Assembly: GCF_011043735.1 (NCBI RefSeq)
Contig: NZ_JAAKGV010000021.1
Coordinates: 1 to 64,000, forward strand
Direction: 5' to 3'
DNA from: Methylobacterium sp. DB0501
Lineage (GTDB): Bacteria; Pseudomonadota; Alphaproteobacteria; Rhizobiales; Beijerinckiaceae
Length of the DNA stretch: 64,000 nucleotides
Shown here: positions 42,986 to 51,785 of the stretch, in pieces
How positions within the stretch are numbered: position 1 is the first letter of the stretch
How the letters are laid out: each line of letters opens with the position of its first letter
Translations under genes and position numbers: made by a program
Notes under the pieces: model-generated
Told to the model about the DNA's origin: nothing
Seen by the model: only the letters and a program-made list of their open reading frames with translations
Databases searched by the model: none

Positions 42986-44214
42986 GCGCCGGCGCCATGC
43001 ACCCCCGCACGGTCGTCGTCGGTGCCGGTCAGGCCGCCGTCGCCTTGATCGCCAGGCTCCGTGCGTTGGATGCGGACCGCCGGATCACCCTCGTCGGCGA
43101 CGAGCCCGTCCTTCCCTACCAGCGCCCGCCTCTCTCGAAGGATTACCTCAAGGGGGAGCTTGCAGCCGACGGCCTGTCGCTGCGCCCGCGCGACTGGTTC
43201 GAGGCGCAGGGGGTCGAGTTGCGTCTCGGCCGCTCCGCCGTCGCGATCGACAGGGAGGCGAAGACGCTCGCCCTCGATGATGGAGCGGCGATCGGCTACG
43301 ACCATCTGGCCCTCTGCCTCGGCAGCGAGCCGCGCCGTCTGCCGGCGGCGGCGGGCGGGTCCCTCGCCGGCGTCCACGTGCTCCGCCGCATGGCCGACGC
43401 CACCGCACTCCGCCCCGCCTTGGCCGGCGCGAGCCGCGTCCTCATCGTCGGCGGCGGCTATCTCGGGCTGGAGGTGGCGGCGGCCGTGTCGGGCGCGGGG
43501 CGGGCGGTGACCGTTCTGGAGGCCGCCCCGCGCCTCCTTCACCGCGTCGCGGCCGCGCCGACCTCCGATTATTTCCGGGACCTGCACCGTCGCCACGGCG
43601 TTCGCGTCCTGGAGGGACTGGGCCTCGTGGCCCTCTCGGGACCGGATCGCGTCGAGCGTGCCATCCTGTCGGACGGGAGCGAGCTGGCCATCGACCTTGT
43701 CCTGGTCGGGATCGGCACCGCGCCGGTCGTGGATCTGGCGGCCCGCGCCGGCCTCACCGTCGAGGACGGCATCGCGGTGGACGAGCGCTGCCGGACCTCG
43801 GACCCGTCCATTCTCGCCGCGGGCGATTGCACGAGCTTCCCCCATGCCGGCGACCGCATCCGGCTGGAGTCGGTACAGAACGCGATCGCGCAAGGCGAGA
43901 CCGCCGCGGCCACCCTCTGCGGGCTTGAGAGCCCCTACCGGCCCAAGCCCTGGTTCTGGTCGAACCAGTACGACGTGCGGCTCCAGATCGCCGGCCTGTG
44001 CAAAGGCTACGACGCGACTCTCGTACGCCCAGGCAAGCGGCCCGGATCGCAATCCGTCTGGTATTTCCGCAAATCGTCGCTGATTGCCGTCGATGCGATG
44101 AACGATCCCGCGACCTACATGATCGGCCGCAAGCTGGTCGATGCGGGAATCAATCCACATAAATCTGATCTTGCCAATCTAGATTTTTCGATAAATTCGC
44201 TAATCACTTGTTGA
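42982..44214 (+). CDS. NAD(P)H:ferredoxin reductase (putidaredoxin-reductase-like)
   Basis: A FAD flavoprotein of 410 residues that takes electrons from NAD(P)H and passes them to the ferredoxin. The FAD site is TVVVGAGQAAVALIARLRAL, the NAD site VLIVGGGYLGLEVAAAVSGA, and the second FAD contact is SILAAGDCTSFP. ATG 42982 overlaps the ferredoxin stop. The last part (HKSDLANLDFSINSLITC) lies where the DNA turns AT-rich, but the reading frame stays intact. It closes the oxygenase operon. Confidence 0.92.
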   Translation: MSAGAMHPRTVVVGAGQAAVALIARLRALDADRRITLVGDEPVLPYQRPPLSKDYLKGELAADGLSLRPRDWFEAQGVELRLGRSAVAIDREAKTLALDDGAAIGYDHLALCLGSEPRRLPAAAGGSLAGVHVLRRMADATALRPALAGASRVLIVGGGYLGLEVAAAVSGAGRAVTVLEAAPRLLHRVAAAPTSDYFRDLHRRHGVRVLEGLGLVALSGPDRVERAILSDGSELAIDLVLVGIGTAPVVDLAARAGLTVEDGIAVDERCRTSDPSILAAGDCTSFPHAGDRIRLESVQNAIAQGETAAATLCGLESPYRPKPWFWSNQYDVRLQIAGLCKGYDATLVRPGKRPGSQSVWYFRKSSLIAVDAMNDPATYMIGRKLVDAGINPHKSDLANLDFSINSLITC

Positions 44215-44534
44215 TATATTGTAAATTACTATAAATGTATTTTTTAGATTTGACGGATTTGATATCGAGCTCGCCGACCGGCATGAACCGACTTGATCTA
44301 AATATGATAGATGCTCTGTTTCATAAGCGCTTGGTGACGGGCCAACTGGTCAGGCTGCCTGCTGGGGTCCGTTGAGCGGCTCCCAGCTCGAGGGCAACCG
44401 ATCGTCCAGGTCGAGGGAGGCGCGCCAGATCCAGTTCAGCCTGCGCTGCTGCGCCCGCGGGCTCGTTCTGACCCCCGGCCGGGCGGGAACGGGCGACGGC
44501 GGGGAACTGGCCCGCGATTTGCAGGAGAGGCCTT
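44215..44534. other. Intergenic region with a C-terminal ORF fragment
   Basis: The first 110 bases are AT-rich and may hold the terminator of the oxygenase operon. Further on, the minus strand from about 44450 to 44370 reads RRLNWIWRASLDLDDRLPSS and ends WEPLNGPQQAA followed by a stop. It looks like the tail of a lost gene, which I cannot identify. No complete gene is present. Confidence 0.35.
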
Positions 44535-44648
44535 ATGTTTGAATTCGCTCCAGAACTGTTCTTGCTTCATTCGCGTGATGTCCTGTTTGGCTATTGCATC
44601 ATGGCCTCGCTGGCGATTTTGCTAGGACGCATAATAAATATAAGATGA
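44535..44648 (+). CDS. Possible 37-residue membrane peptide
   Basis: A short open frame reads MFEFAPELFLLHSRDVLFGY and then CIMASLAILLGRIINIR. The last 20 residues form one hydrophobic segment. AGGAGAGG lies six bases before the ATG, an unusually good ribosome-binding sequence for a chance frame. There is no known family. It stands alone in an AT-rich island next to an IS3 relic. It may be a small membrane protein or a chance ORF. Confidence 0.3.
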   Translation: MFEFAPELFLLHSRDVLFGYCIMASLAILLGRIINIR

Positions 44649-44852
44649 CCCAAAATCCTGACTTTCCCTGCAAGGCTACGATCGCTCGCTTATATCGGAA
44701 CAGCCCTACGAAGGCGTCGTCGGGAGTGGCCTGACTGAGAGCGTGTTCAACCAGGAGCATCTCAGTCGAAACTCGCTCCCCAGGGGGCATCGGCGACCCA
44801 AACGCGCGAACCGGTCTCGTGGGTCGTCGCCGGAGAAGCCGGTGGAAGGCTC

Positions 44853-45154
44853 AAGGTACGCGGCGGAGGCGCACCGAAGGCAGCACCCCGATATCCGGGC
44901 GACGCCCTCCATGAGCCGCGCCGGCTGCTGCGACGACAACGCCCCCGATGGAGAGTGTCCTCCACACTCTCGAGGTCGAACTCGTCCACCCGCAACGAGG
45001 GGCGACCCGCGATGAGGCCCGGCGCGACCGGTTCGCCTCCATCGAGGGACGTTCCCATCGACAGCGCATCCACTCCGCTCCCGGCGACATCACGCCCGAG
45101 CAGGCCGAGCGGAATGCAGGCCAATCCCGTGTCCGCGAGAACGGGGGAGGATCG
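44853..45154 (+). mobile_element. IS3 relic, decayed 3' end of the same element as at 1-910
   Basis: The sequence is similar along its length to the last 300 bases of the first IS3 element, in the same orientation: RYAAEAHRRQHPDIRATPSM, SRAGCCDDNAP, then a one-base shift to MESVLHTLEVELVHPQRG, DEARRDRFASIEG and ITPEQAERNAG. The terminus GAGGATC..A also matches. Everything 5' of the third catalytic region is gone, and the frame is shifted next to the catalytic Glu. It is the end of the transposase only. Confidence 0.75.
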
Positions 45155-45177
45155 ATCTTCTCTCGCCCGGCAATGCT

Positions 45178-46356
45178 TCAATCGGCCTTGCGCGTATCGA
45201 GCAGCGCCCAGTTGCCGTCCTTCACCTCGACGACGTAGATCGGCTTGATCGCGTCGCGCTCCTCGCCGAACGAGATGCTGCCCTCCAATGCATCGACGTC
45301 CTTCAGCGACGCCAGGGCATCGCGGACGGCCGTGCGCTCGGCGGCGAGCTTGCCCGGTTCGGCCGTCACCTTGGCGCGCGAGGCCGCCTCGGCGACTAGG
45401 TAGACGATGTCGTAGGCGGCGGCGTCCTGCTGGTTCGGCTCGTGGCGGGCGATGCCGGCGGCCTTCGTCCGCTCGCCGAACGCTTGGGCGAAAGCCTGCG
45501 TGCGGGCGTTCAGCGCGGGAAAGAACGTCGTCCCGATGGTTAGGGCCTCGCCCGCGCCCTCCATCCGCCGCGGCAGCTCCGGATCGGCGATGGTGGTGCC
45601 GCCGACGAGTCGGCCCTTCACGCCCTGGCGCTTCATCTCCTTGGCGAGGTTCACCGCCGCCTCGGGCGGAGCGCCGAGCCCGATGACGTCGGCCTGCATC
45701 TGCGCCAGGCGCGAGACCTGCGGCGACAGGTCGAAGGCATTGTACTGGAAGTCGACGCTGCCCTTCACGGGAATCGCGTACTTCGCCATCAGGCCCGGCA
45801 GCACCGCCGTGCCGATCGACTTCGACACCACGTCGTCGGTGGCGTACGCGATGGCGCCGCTGGCGCTCGGCAACTTCTTGTCCTTGAGCGTCGCCAGGAC
45901 CTGGTCGATGACCTTGCCCTCGTCGCGGGTGTTGCGGAAGGCGTAGGAGAAGCCCTTGGTCAGGGTGGGCGCCGAGGACGACATCGACATCTGCACGATG
46001 CCGAGGCGCTCGCCGGCCGGGAACGCGACCCGGACCTCGCTGGAGCTGAACGGGCCGATGACCGCCATCGCCTTGTCGTCCTCGGCGAAGCGGCGGACCG
46101 CGAGGGCGGCCTGCTTCGGGTCGCCGCCGGTGTCGAACTTGACCAGCCGCAGGGTGTGGCCGCCGACGCCGCCCTTGGCGTTGATCTCGGCGACCGCCAT
46201 GTCGACCGCCACCTCGTTGGTGTTGGCAAGGCTCACATAGGGGCCGGTCTTCGCCATCGAGAAGCCGAGGACGATCTCGCCCGCCCGGGCGCCGGGCGCC
46301 GCGAGCAGACACACCGCCATGACCGCCCCACCCACCGTCTTGCCCGTCGCTGTCAT
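45178..46356 (-). CDS. LIV-type ABC importer solute-binding protein
   Basis: A periplasmic binding protein of about 392 residues (peripla_BP_6). The start MTATGKTVGGAVMAVCLLAA ending GARAGE is a Sec signal. The mature part has EIVLGFSMAKTGPYVSLANT, INAKGGVGGHTLRLVKFDTG and DKAMAVIGPFSSSEVR. ATG at 46356 is chosen for the AGGGG in front of it; an ATG 15 bases earlier is possible. It is the last gene of the HpaB/C operon. Aromatic acids are a reasonable guess for its ligand, from the neighbouring hydroxylase. Confidence 0.88.
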   Translation of the reverse strand: MTATGKTVGGAVMAVCLLAAPGARAGEIVLGFSMAKTGPYVSLANTNEVAVDMAVAEINAKGGVGGHTLRLVKFDTGGDPKQAALAVRRFAEDDKAMAVIGPFSSSEVRVAFPAGERLGIVQMSMSSSAPTLTKGFSYAFRNTRDEGKVIDQVLATLKDKKLPSASGAIAYATDDVVSKSIGTAVLPGLMAKYAIPVKGSVDFQYNAFDLSPQVSRLAQMQADVIGLGAPPEAAVNLAKEMKRQGVKGRLVGGTTIADPELPRRMEGAGEALTIGTTFFPALNARTQAFAQAFGERTKAAGIARHEPNQQDAAAYDIVYLVAEAASRAKVTAEPGKLAAERTAVRDALASLKDVDALEGSISFGEERDAIKPIYVVEVKDGNWALLDTRKAD

Positions 46357-46412
46357 CACCCGTCCCCTCATGGTTGGTTGACTCGTGGTCGGCCGATCCT
46401 GCGCCGGTTGCT

Positions 46413-47153
46413 TCAGTGCAGGGCGGCCGGCTCGCCGGCGGCGCGGCCGAGATAGGCTTCCGCGAGGCGCGGATCGCCGGCGAGTTGCGCCGGGTCGCCC
46501 GCCATCACGATCCGCCCCAGTTCCAGCACGGCGGCCGTGTGGGCCACGGCGAGGGCCTGGGCGGTGTTCTGCTCGACGAGCAGGATCGTGATCCCGTCGC
46601 GGTTCAGCTCGCGGATCAGGGCGAACAGGTGCCCGATGAACAGCGGCGACAGGCCCAGAGACGGCTCGTCGAGCATCAGCAGGCGTGGTCGGGCGATCAT
46701 CGCCCGGCCGACCGCGAGCATCTGCTGCTCGCCGCCCGAGAGGCACGACGCGGCCATGTGGCGGCGGCGGCCGAGATTCGGGAACCGCTCGTAGATCGCC
46801 GCGATCTCGCGCCGCACGCCGTCGGGATCGCGCCGGAGATGGGCGCCGACCAGCAGGTTCTCCTCGATGGTCAGCGAGACCAGGATCCGGCGCCCCTCCG
46901 GCACCAGCACGAGGCCGCCGGCCAGCCGGGCCGGAACCCCTGCGGCGGTAATGTCGCATCCGTCGAAGACCACCCGCCCCTTGCCCGGGCGCACCACCCC
47001 GGCGACGGCCTTGAGCAGGCTGGTCTTGCCGGCCCCGTTGGCCCCGAGCAGGGCGACGATTCCGCCCTCGGGCACGGCGAGCGACAGGTCCTGGAGGGCG
47101 GCGACGTGGCCGTAGGCGACCGAGAGCCCGGCAATGTCGAGGAGAGTGCGCAT
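46413..47153 (-). CDS. LIV-type ABC importer ATPase (LivF-like)
   Basis: A 246-residue ATPase with Walker A GANGAGKTS, signature LSGGEQQMLAVGRAM and Walker B LLMLDEPSLGLSPL. The SLGLSPLFI ending of the B motif is typical of LivF. Its start overlaps the stop of the LivG-like gene. It powers uptake by the LivH/LivM pair encoded upstream. Confidence 0.92.
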   Translation of the reverse strand: MRTLLDIAGLSVAYGHVAALQDLSLAVPEGGIVALLGANGAGKTSLLKAVAGVVRPGKGRVVFDGCDITAAGVPARLAGGLVLVPEGRRILVSLTIEENLLVGAHLRRDPDGVRREIAAIYERFPNLGRRRHMAASCLSGGEQQMLAVGRAMIARPRLLMLDEPSLGLSPLFIGHLFALIRELNRDGITILLVEQNTAQALAVAHTAAVLELGRIVMAGDPAQLAGDPRLAEAYLGRAAGEPAALH

Positions 47154-47908
47154 CAGGCCGCCTGCCCCAGATAGGCCGCGCGCACCCGCTCGTCGCGCTG
47201 CACCTGCGCCAGCGTGCCCTCGGCGAGCTTCTGGCCGAAATCGAGGACCACGACGTGCTCGCAGACCTCGCCGACGAATTGCATGTCGTGCTCGACGACG
47301 AGCAGCGTGACGCCGCGGCGCCGCAGCAGGGCGAGGTGGTCGCGCAGCGCGTTGGTCTCGGTCGGGTTGAGGCCCGCGGCGGGCTCGTCGAGCATCAGCA
47401 GCGACGCCCCCGCCAGGGTGGCGCGCACGAGGTCGATCCGCTTGCGGATGCCGTAGGGCAGCGCCCCGACGCCCGCATCGGCATAGGCGGCGAGCCCGGC
47501 CTCGGCGAGGGCGTCGATCGCCTCGCGCCGCCAGCGGTGGTTCGGGACGAGGCGGAACGGCACCAGGAGGTCGCGCAGGCCGCGCGTGGTGGCGTGCTGG
47601 CCGACGAGCAGGTTCTCCACCACCGACAGGTGGTCCATCAGCCGGACGTTCTGGAAGCTGCGCGCGATGCCGTGCCGGATGCGCCGGCGCGAGGGCAGGG
47701 CGGTGATATCCTGCCCGGCGAGCAGGATGCGCCCGCCGGTCGGCCGGTAGACGCCGCTCACGAGGTTGAACACGGTGGTCTTGCCGGCGCCGTTGGGGCC
47801 GATCAGCGCCGTCGCCTGTCCTTTCGGCACCGTGAAGCTGAGATCCTGCAGCACCTGGAGGCCGCCGAAGGCGATCGAGAGATGCTCGATGGCGAGGAGC
47901 GCGGTCAT
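47153..47908 (-). CDS. LIV-type ABC importer ATPase (LivG-like)
   Basis: A 251-residue ATPase with Walker A GPNGAGKTT and Walker B LLMLDEPAAGLNPTE. The C-terminal tail QVQRDERVRAAYLGQAA is typical of LivG. The signature region reads LPYGIRKRIDLVRATLA, with the YGxRKR variation common in this subgroup. ATG at 47908 overlaps the end of the LivM-like gene by four bases. A longer open frame upstream is a shadow of the permease gene. Confidence 0.92.
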   Translation of the reverse strand: MTALLAIEHLSIAFGGLQVLQDLSFTVPKGQATALIGPNGAGKTTVFNLVSGVYRPTGGRILLAGQDITALPSRRRIRHGIARSFQNVRLMDHLSVVENLLVGQHATTRGLRDLLVPFRLVPNHRWRREAIDALAEAGLAAYADAGVGALPYGIRKRIDLVRATLAGASLLMLDEPAAGLNPTETNALRDHLALLRRRGVTLLVVEHDMQFVGEVCEHVVVLDFGQKLAEGTLAQVQRDERVRAAYLGQAA

Positions 47909-48789
47909 GATCCGGAGACCTCCGTGCTCAGGCCCGTCTCGGCGGACGGGCGCCCGGGGATGCGGCCGCGCAGGCGCGCCGGCCAGCGGGCGCCGGCGGT
48001 CACCAGCCCCTGCGGGCGCAGGGCCATGACGCCGATGATGAGGAGGGCGAACAGGACGTAGCGCCAGCCGCCGCCGGCCCGCAGCATCTCGGGCAGCAGG
48101 GTGAAGAAGGCGGCGCCGACGAGCGGCCCCCACACCGTCTGGACCCCGCCGAGGAGGACGTAGAGCACCGTGAAGATGCTCAGCGCGACGTTGAAGTGCT
48201 GCGCCTCGACGAAGCTGAAATGATGGGCGTAGAGCCCGCCGCCGAGCCCCCCGACCACGGCCCCGAGGGTGAGCGCGCCGACCTGGACCGCCCGGACGTT
48301 GACGCCCATCAGGTCGGTCACGACCGGGTCGCTCTTGATCGCCGTGAGGTAGAGGGCAAAGCGCGTGCGCGACAGCAGCAGCATGGCGGCGAGGATCGCG
48401 GCGGTCGCGGCGAACACCGCCCCGGGCCCGGCATAGGCCGAGACCGGGTAGCCGGCGGCGCCGCCGACGACGTCGAGGTTCAGGAAGATCGCGGCGATCA
48501 CCTGCCCGAGGGCGAAGGTCGCGAGCGCGAGGTAGATGCCCTGGCTGCGCAGGATCGGCACCGCCACGAGGAGCGCGAGCAGGCCGGCGCAGGCGCCGCC
48601 CGCGGGGATCGCCGCGCCCATCGGCCAGCCGGCCTCGTTGGTGAGGTAGGCGGCCGCGTAGGCCCCGGTCGCCATGAAGCCGGCGACGCCGAGATTGAGC
48701 TGGCCGGCGGCCATCGGCAGGTAGACCGCATAGGCCGCGATGACGTTGAAGCAGAGGATGACCAGAAGGCCGGACTGGTAGCCGGTCAT
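47905..48789 (-). CDS. LIV-type ABC importer permease (LivM-like)
   Basis: An inner-membrane permease of 294 residues with about eight to nine hydrophobic segments and the coupling region YLTAIKSDPVVTDLMGVNVRA. The opening (AAYAVYLPMAAGQLNLGVAG) matches LivM. It overlaps the LivH-like gene by one base at its start. Confidence 0.9.
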   Translation of the reverse strand: MTGYQSGLLVILCFNVIAAYAVYLPMAAGQLNLGVAGFMATGAYAAAYLTNEAGWPMGAAIPAGGACAGLLALLVAVPILRSQGIYLALATFALGQVIAAIFLNLDVVGGAAGYPVSAYAGPGAVFAATAAILAAMLLLSRTRFALYLTAIKSDPVVTDLMGVNVRAVQVGALTLGAVVGGLGGGLYAHHFSFVEAQHFNVALSIFTVLYVLLGGVQTVWGPLVGAAFFTLLPEMLRAGGGWRYVLFALLIIGVMALRPQGLVTAGARWPARLRGRIPGRPSAETGLSTEVSGS

Positions 48790-49661
48790 TACAGCTTCTC
48801 CCGAGCCGGAGGACGGCCGAACAGGCCCTGCGGGCGCAAGACCATCACGGCGAGCAGCAGGCCGTAGACGGTGACGTTCACGACGTCGGCGCCGAGATAG
48901 GTGATCGACAGGACCTCGGTCAGGCCGATCAGCAGGCCGCCGGCGACGGCGCCCCAGATGCTGCCCATGCCGCCGAGGATCATCGCGGCGACGCCCTTGA
49001 AGCCGACGCCCTCGCCCATGAACGGCGACACCTGGAGGTAGTTGAGGGCGAACAGCACGCCCCCGAGCGCCGTGAACACCGCGCTGAGGAGGAAGATCGC
49101 CGGTACCAGCCGCCCGACGTCGATGCCGAGGATCACCGCGGTCTCGCGGCTCTCGGCGATGCTGCGGACCTGCCGGCCGAGGCTGGTGCGCGACAGGACC
49201 AGGGAGATCGCCAGGACGAGCGCCAGGGCGACCGCGAGGCTGACGAGCTGGGCGCCGCCGACGACGAGGCCGGCGATGCGCAGGTTGAAGTCCGGCACCA
49301 GCGCCGGGAAGGCCTGCTGGTCGGAACCCGCGCCGACCAGGGCGAGGTTCTCCAGCAGGACCAGGAAGCCGAGCGAGCTGACGAGGGGCACCTCGGGCTC
49401 GCGCGCCTGGCTGCGGCGGTAGGACAGCCGCTCGACGGCGAGCGCCACCAGCCCCGCCGCCGCCACCGCGCCCAGGATCGCCAGGCTCCAGTGCAGGCCC
49501 TTGCCGATCAGGACCCAGGTCACCATCCCGCCGACCATGAACAGGCCCGGGATCGAGAAGTTGAGGAAGTTCAGGATGCCGATCGACAGCGTGAACGAGA
49601 CCGCCACCAGGACGTAGATCGCGCCGAGCATCAGGCCGTTGACGAGTTGCTGGGCGATCAT
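48789..49661 (-). CDS. LIV-type ABC importer permease (LivH-like)
   Basis: An inner-membrane permease of 290 residues. It has the LivH N-terminus MIAQQLVNGLMLGAIYVLVA, the SIGILNFLNFSIPGLFMVGG segment and the coupling loop RSIAESRETAVILGIDVGRL. ATG at 49661 is the family start. It is preceded by the cupin gene by about 60 bp. Confidence 0.9.
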   Translation of the reverse strand: MIAQQLVNGLMLGAIYVLVAVSFTLSIGILNFLNFSIPGLFMVGGMVTWVLIGKGLHWSLAILGAVAAAGLVALAVERLSYRRSQAREPEVPLVSSLGFLVLLENLALVGAGSDQQAFPALVPDFNLRIAGLVVGGAQLVSLAVALALVLAISLVLSRTSLGRQVRSIAESRETAVILGIDVGRLVPAIFLLSAVFTALGGVLFALNYLQVSPFMGEGVGFKGVAAMILGGMGSIWGAVAGGLLIGLTEVLSITYLGADVVNVTVYGLLLAVMVLRPQGLFGRPPAREKL

Positions 49662-49722
49662 GCGGGTCGGACCTTCGGCGCGGGACCGGCGGAGGGCGGA
49701 GGGGCGGTCATCGTCGGGCGGC

Positions 49723-50103
49723 TCAGACCGGATCGAAGTAATGAAGCTCGAACAGGATGCAGCCGCCCTCGGACTTGAACGGGCCGTGGAAGGCGCCCGG
49801 GGGCCGGCAGGCATAGGTGAAGGGCTTGAACGCCTCGCCGCCGTGGCCCTGTTCGTCGTTGCCGACCGTCAGGTCGCCGGAGACGAGGAAGACCTCCTCC
49901 CAGTATTCGTGGACGAACGGCGCGGTGGTGAACACGCCGGGCTCGAAGCGCAGCAGCCGGCTGCGGCTGCCGCGCTTGCCCGCCTCGTCGAGGGCCCCCG
50001 ACAGGATCTTTTGCTGGATGCCGGCAGGATAGCCCGGCGGCACTTCCCAGCCCTCGGTCATGTCGACGGCCCGGAACTCGTCATGCACCTTGTTGATGGC
50101 CAC
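49723..50103 (-). CDS. Cupin-domain protein
   Basis: A 126-residue single-domain cupin. The first cupin motif is recognisable around VHEYWEEVFLVSGDLTVGND and the second around PPGAFHGPFKSEGGC. The metal-binding set is likely His-Glu-His (HEYWEE...FH). It could be a small dioxygenase or isomerase working on the hydroxylated product, or a sensor protein. It sits between the importer and hydroxylase genes of one operon, which favours a catabolic role. Confidence 0.8.
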   Translation of the reverse strand: MAINKVHDEFRAVDMTEGWEVPPGYPAGIQQKILSGALDEAGKRGSRSRLLRFEPGVFTTAPFVHEYWEEVFLVSGDLTVGNDEQGHGGEAFKPFTYACRPPGAFHGPFKSEGGCILFELHYFDPV

Positions 50104-50220
50104 AGCTCATCTCCTGGAGGAACGATGTGGACGGGCGGAGGCCAGCCGGCTTCCGACCGGTTGCGTCAGGCGATCGCTGTCGCCGTGGGGAGGCCCGGAC
50201 GCGGTCGTCCGGACCTCCCC

Positions 50221-51693
50221 TCAGGCGGCGCGGGCGGCCTGCGACCCGCGGTCGAGGTCGTAGCTGCCGAGCATGCCGCTCACGAGGGCGCCCGCCGCCG
50301 CCCAGTCGTAGGTGCGGAACGAGTGGCCCTTGGTCACGAAGGTCGCGCCAGCGTAGAACATCTCGTATTGCTGGTGGCGGGAGGCGAATTCCGAGCCGAC
50401 CGCGTCCCAGGCCAGCTTGTAGAACTTGACCCGGTCTTCGGCGTTCGCCGCCGGCGATTGCTGCGTCTTCTCGATCAGCGCGGCGATGTCGGGGTTGGCG
50501 AAGTCCGCGACCGAGGACGGCAGCATGATGAGGCCGCCGCCGGCCAGCTCGCGCAGGGTGTTGAGGATCTTCGGGTAGAGCTGCTGGGTGAGGGTCTGCG
50601 CGGCGTAGAGGGTGTGGCGGTCGGGGACGAAGTAGCGGCCCCGCTGCGTGCCCTTGGCCTCCATCGCGGCCACCAGCGCGTCGATCATCCCGCCCTCGGC
50701 GGCGAGCTGGCCCAGGGTCTCGCGGACCTGCGGGAAGGCGAGGATGCCGTTCATCTCGGCGGTGCGATGGGCGAGCCCGATGAGGAAGCGCACCTTCACC
50801 GACAGGCGGATCATCGCCTGGTAGTTCTGGTAGACGTGGGCCGGCGTCGCGTGGAACTGCTTCTGGCACATCGCGATGTTCTTGAACACGAACACCCGGT
50901 CCCATGGTACCTTAACGTCGTCGAAGTACAGGACGGCGTCGTTCTCGTCGAAGCGGCTCGACAACGGGTTGTCGAAGACGTGGGCGGCGGCCGCCTCGTA
51001 GGACTTGCGCGACAGGATCTTCAGGCCGGGCGTGTCCATCGGGATGGCGAAGGACAGGGCGTAGGGCTCGTCGCCGGGCTGGAGCGGCTGGATGCAGGTG
51101 ACCAGCACCTCGTTGGCCATGATGCCGCCGGTGGCGAGCATCTTGGCGCCGCGCACCGTGATGCCGGCGGCATCCTCGTCGACCACGCCCGCGGTCAGGA
51201 AGGCGTCCTTCTGCTGCGCGGCGCTCTTCGAGCGGTCGGCCTGCGGGTTGATGATGACGTAGGTGAGGTAGAGGTCGTTGTCGCGGGCATAGCGGTAGTA
51301 GTCGGCCAGTGCCCCGGCCCGGGCGCGGTCGTACTCCTCGAACACGTCGAGCCCCATGAACATCCCGGCGATGCAGGAGGCGACGTGGTCCGGGGCGCGG
51401 CCGAGGAAGCCGGCATGCAGGCCGGTCCAGGCCTCGAGACCCTGCCGGCGGGCGACGAGGTCGCCGTAGCTCTCCGGCAATTGCCAGATGCGGTTGGCGC
51501 GCCCGCCCTCCGGCGTGGCGAAGCTCATCAGCTCGGCCTGCGCGGGATCGCTGGCGAAGTCGAACAGGCGGCCGACCGAGGCGATGGTGCGGGCGAAGGC
51601 CGGGTGACGGGTGGCGTCCTCGACCCGCTGGCCGTCGATGTAGAGCGCCCGCCGGTCCTTCAGCGAGGCGATGTGCTGGCTTCCGGTCTTCAT
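50221..51693 (-). CDS. hpaB: Two-component flavin hydroxylase, large subunit (HpaB-type)
   Basis: A flavin-dependent aromatic hydroxylase of 490 residues in the 4-hydroxyphenylacetate 3-monooxygenase family, using reduced flavin from a partner reductase. It has an acyl-CoA-dehydrogenase-like fold. Typical segments are FVFKNIAMCQKQFHATPAHV, YQNYQAMIRLSVKVRFLIGL and LPSSVADFANPDI. ATG at 51693 is preceded by GGAAGGAAA. The reductase gene lies directly upstream, as is usual. The substrate may be 4-hydroxyphenylacetate or another phenol; the sequence alone does not decide. No ring-cleavage genes of the homoprotocatechuate path were found in the window. Confidence 0.88.
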   Translation of the reverse strand: MKTGSQHIASLKDRRALYIDGQRVEDATRHPAFARTIASVGRLFDFASDPAQAELMSFATPEGGRANRIWQLPESYGDLVARRQGLEAWTGLHAGFLGRAPDHVASCIAGMFMGLDVFEEYDRARAGALADYYRYARDNDLYLTYVIINPQADRSKSAAQQKDAFLTAGVVDEDAAGITVRGAKMLATGGIMANEVLVTCIQPLQPGDEPYALSFAIPMDTPGLKILSRKSYEAAAAHVFDNPLSSRFDENDAVLYFDDVKVPWDRVFVFKNIAMCQKQFHATPAHVYQNYQAMIRLSVKVRFLIGLAHRTAEMNGILAFPQVRETLGQLAAEGGMIDALVAAMEAKGTQRGRYFVPDRHTLYAAQTLTQQLYPKILNTLRELAGGGLIMLPSSVADFANPDIAALIEKTQQSPAANAEDRVKFYKLAWDAVGSEFASRHQQYEMFYAGATFVTKGHSFRTYDWAAAGALVSGMLGSYDLDRGSQAARAA

Positions 51694-51785
51694 GGTGGTT
51701 TCCTTCCCGGACTGGTTCGCCGGAGCGCGGCCGCTTCGGCGGGAGACGTGCGTGACGGGAGACGGGACCGGGCTGTCGGCCCGGT

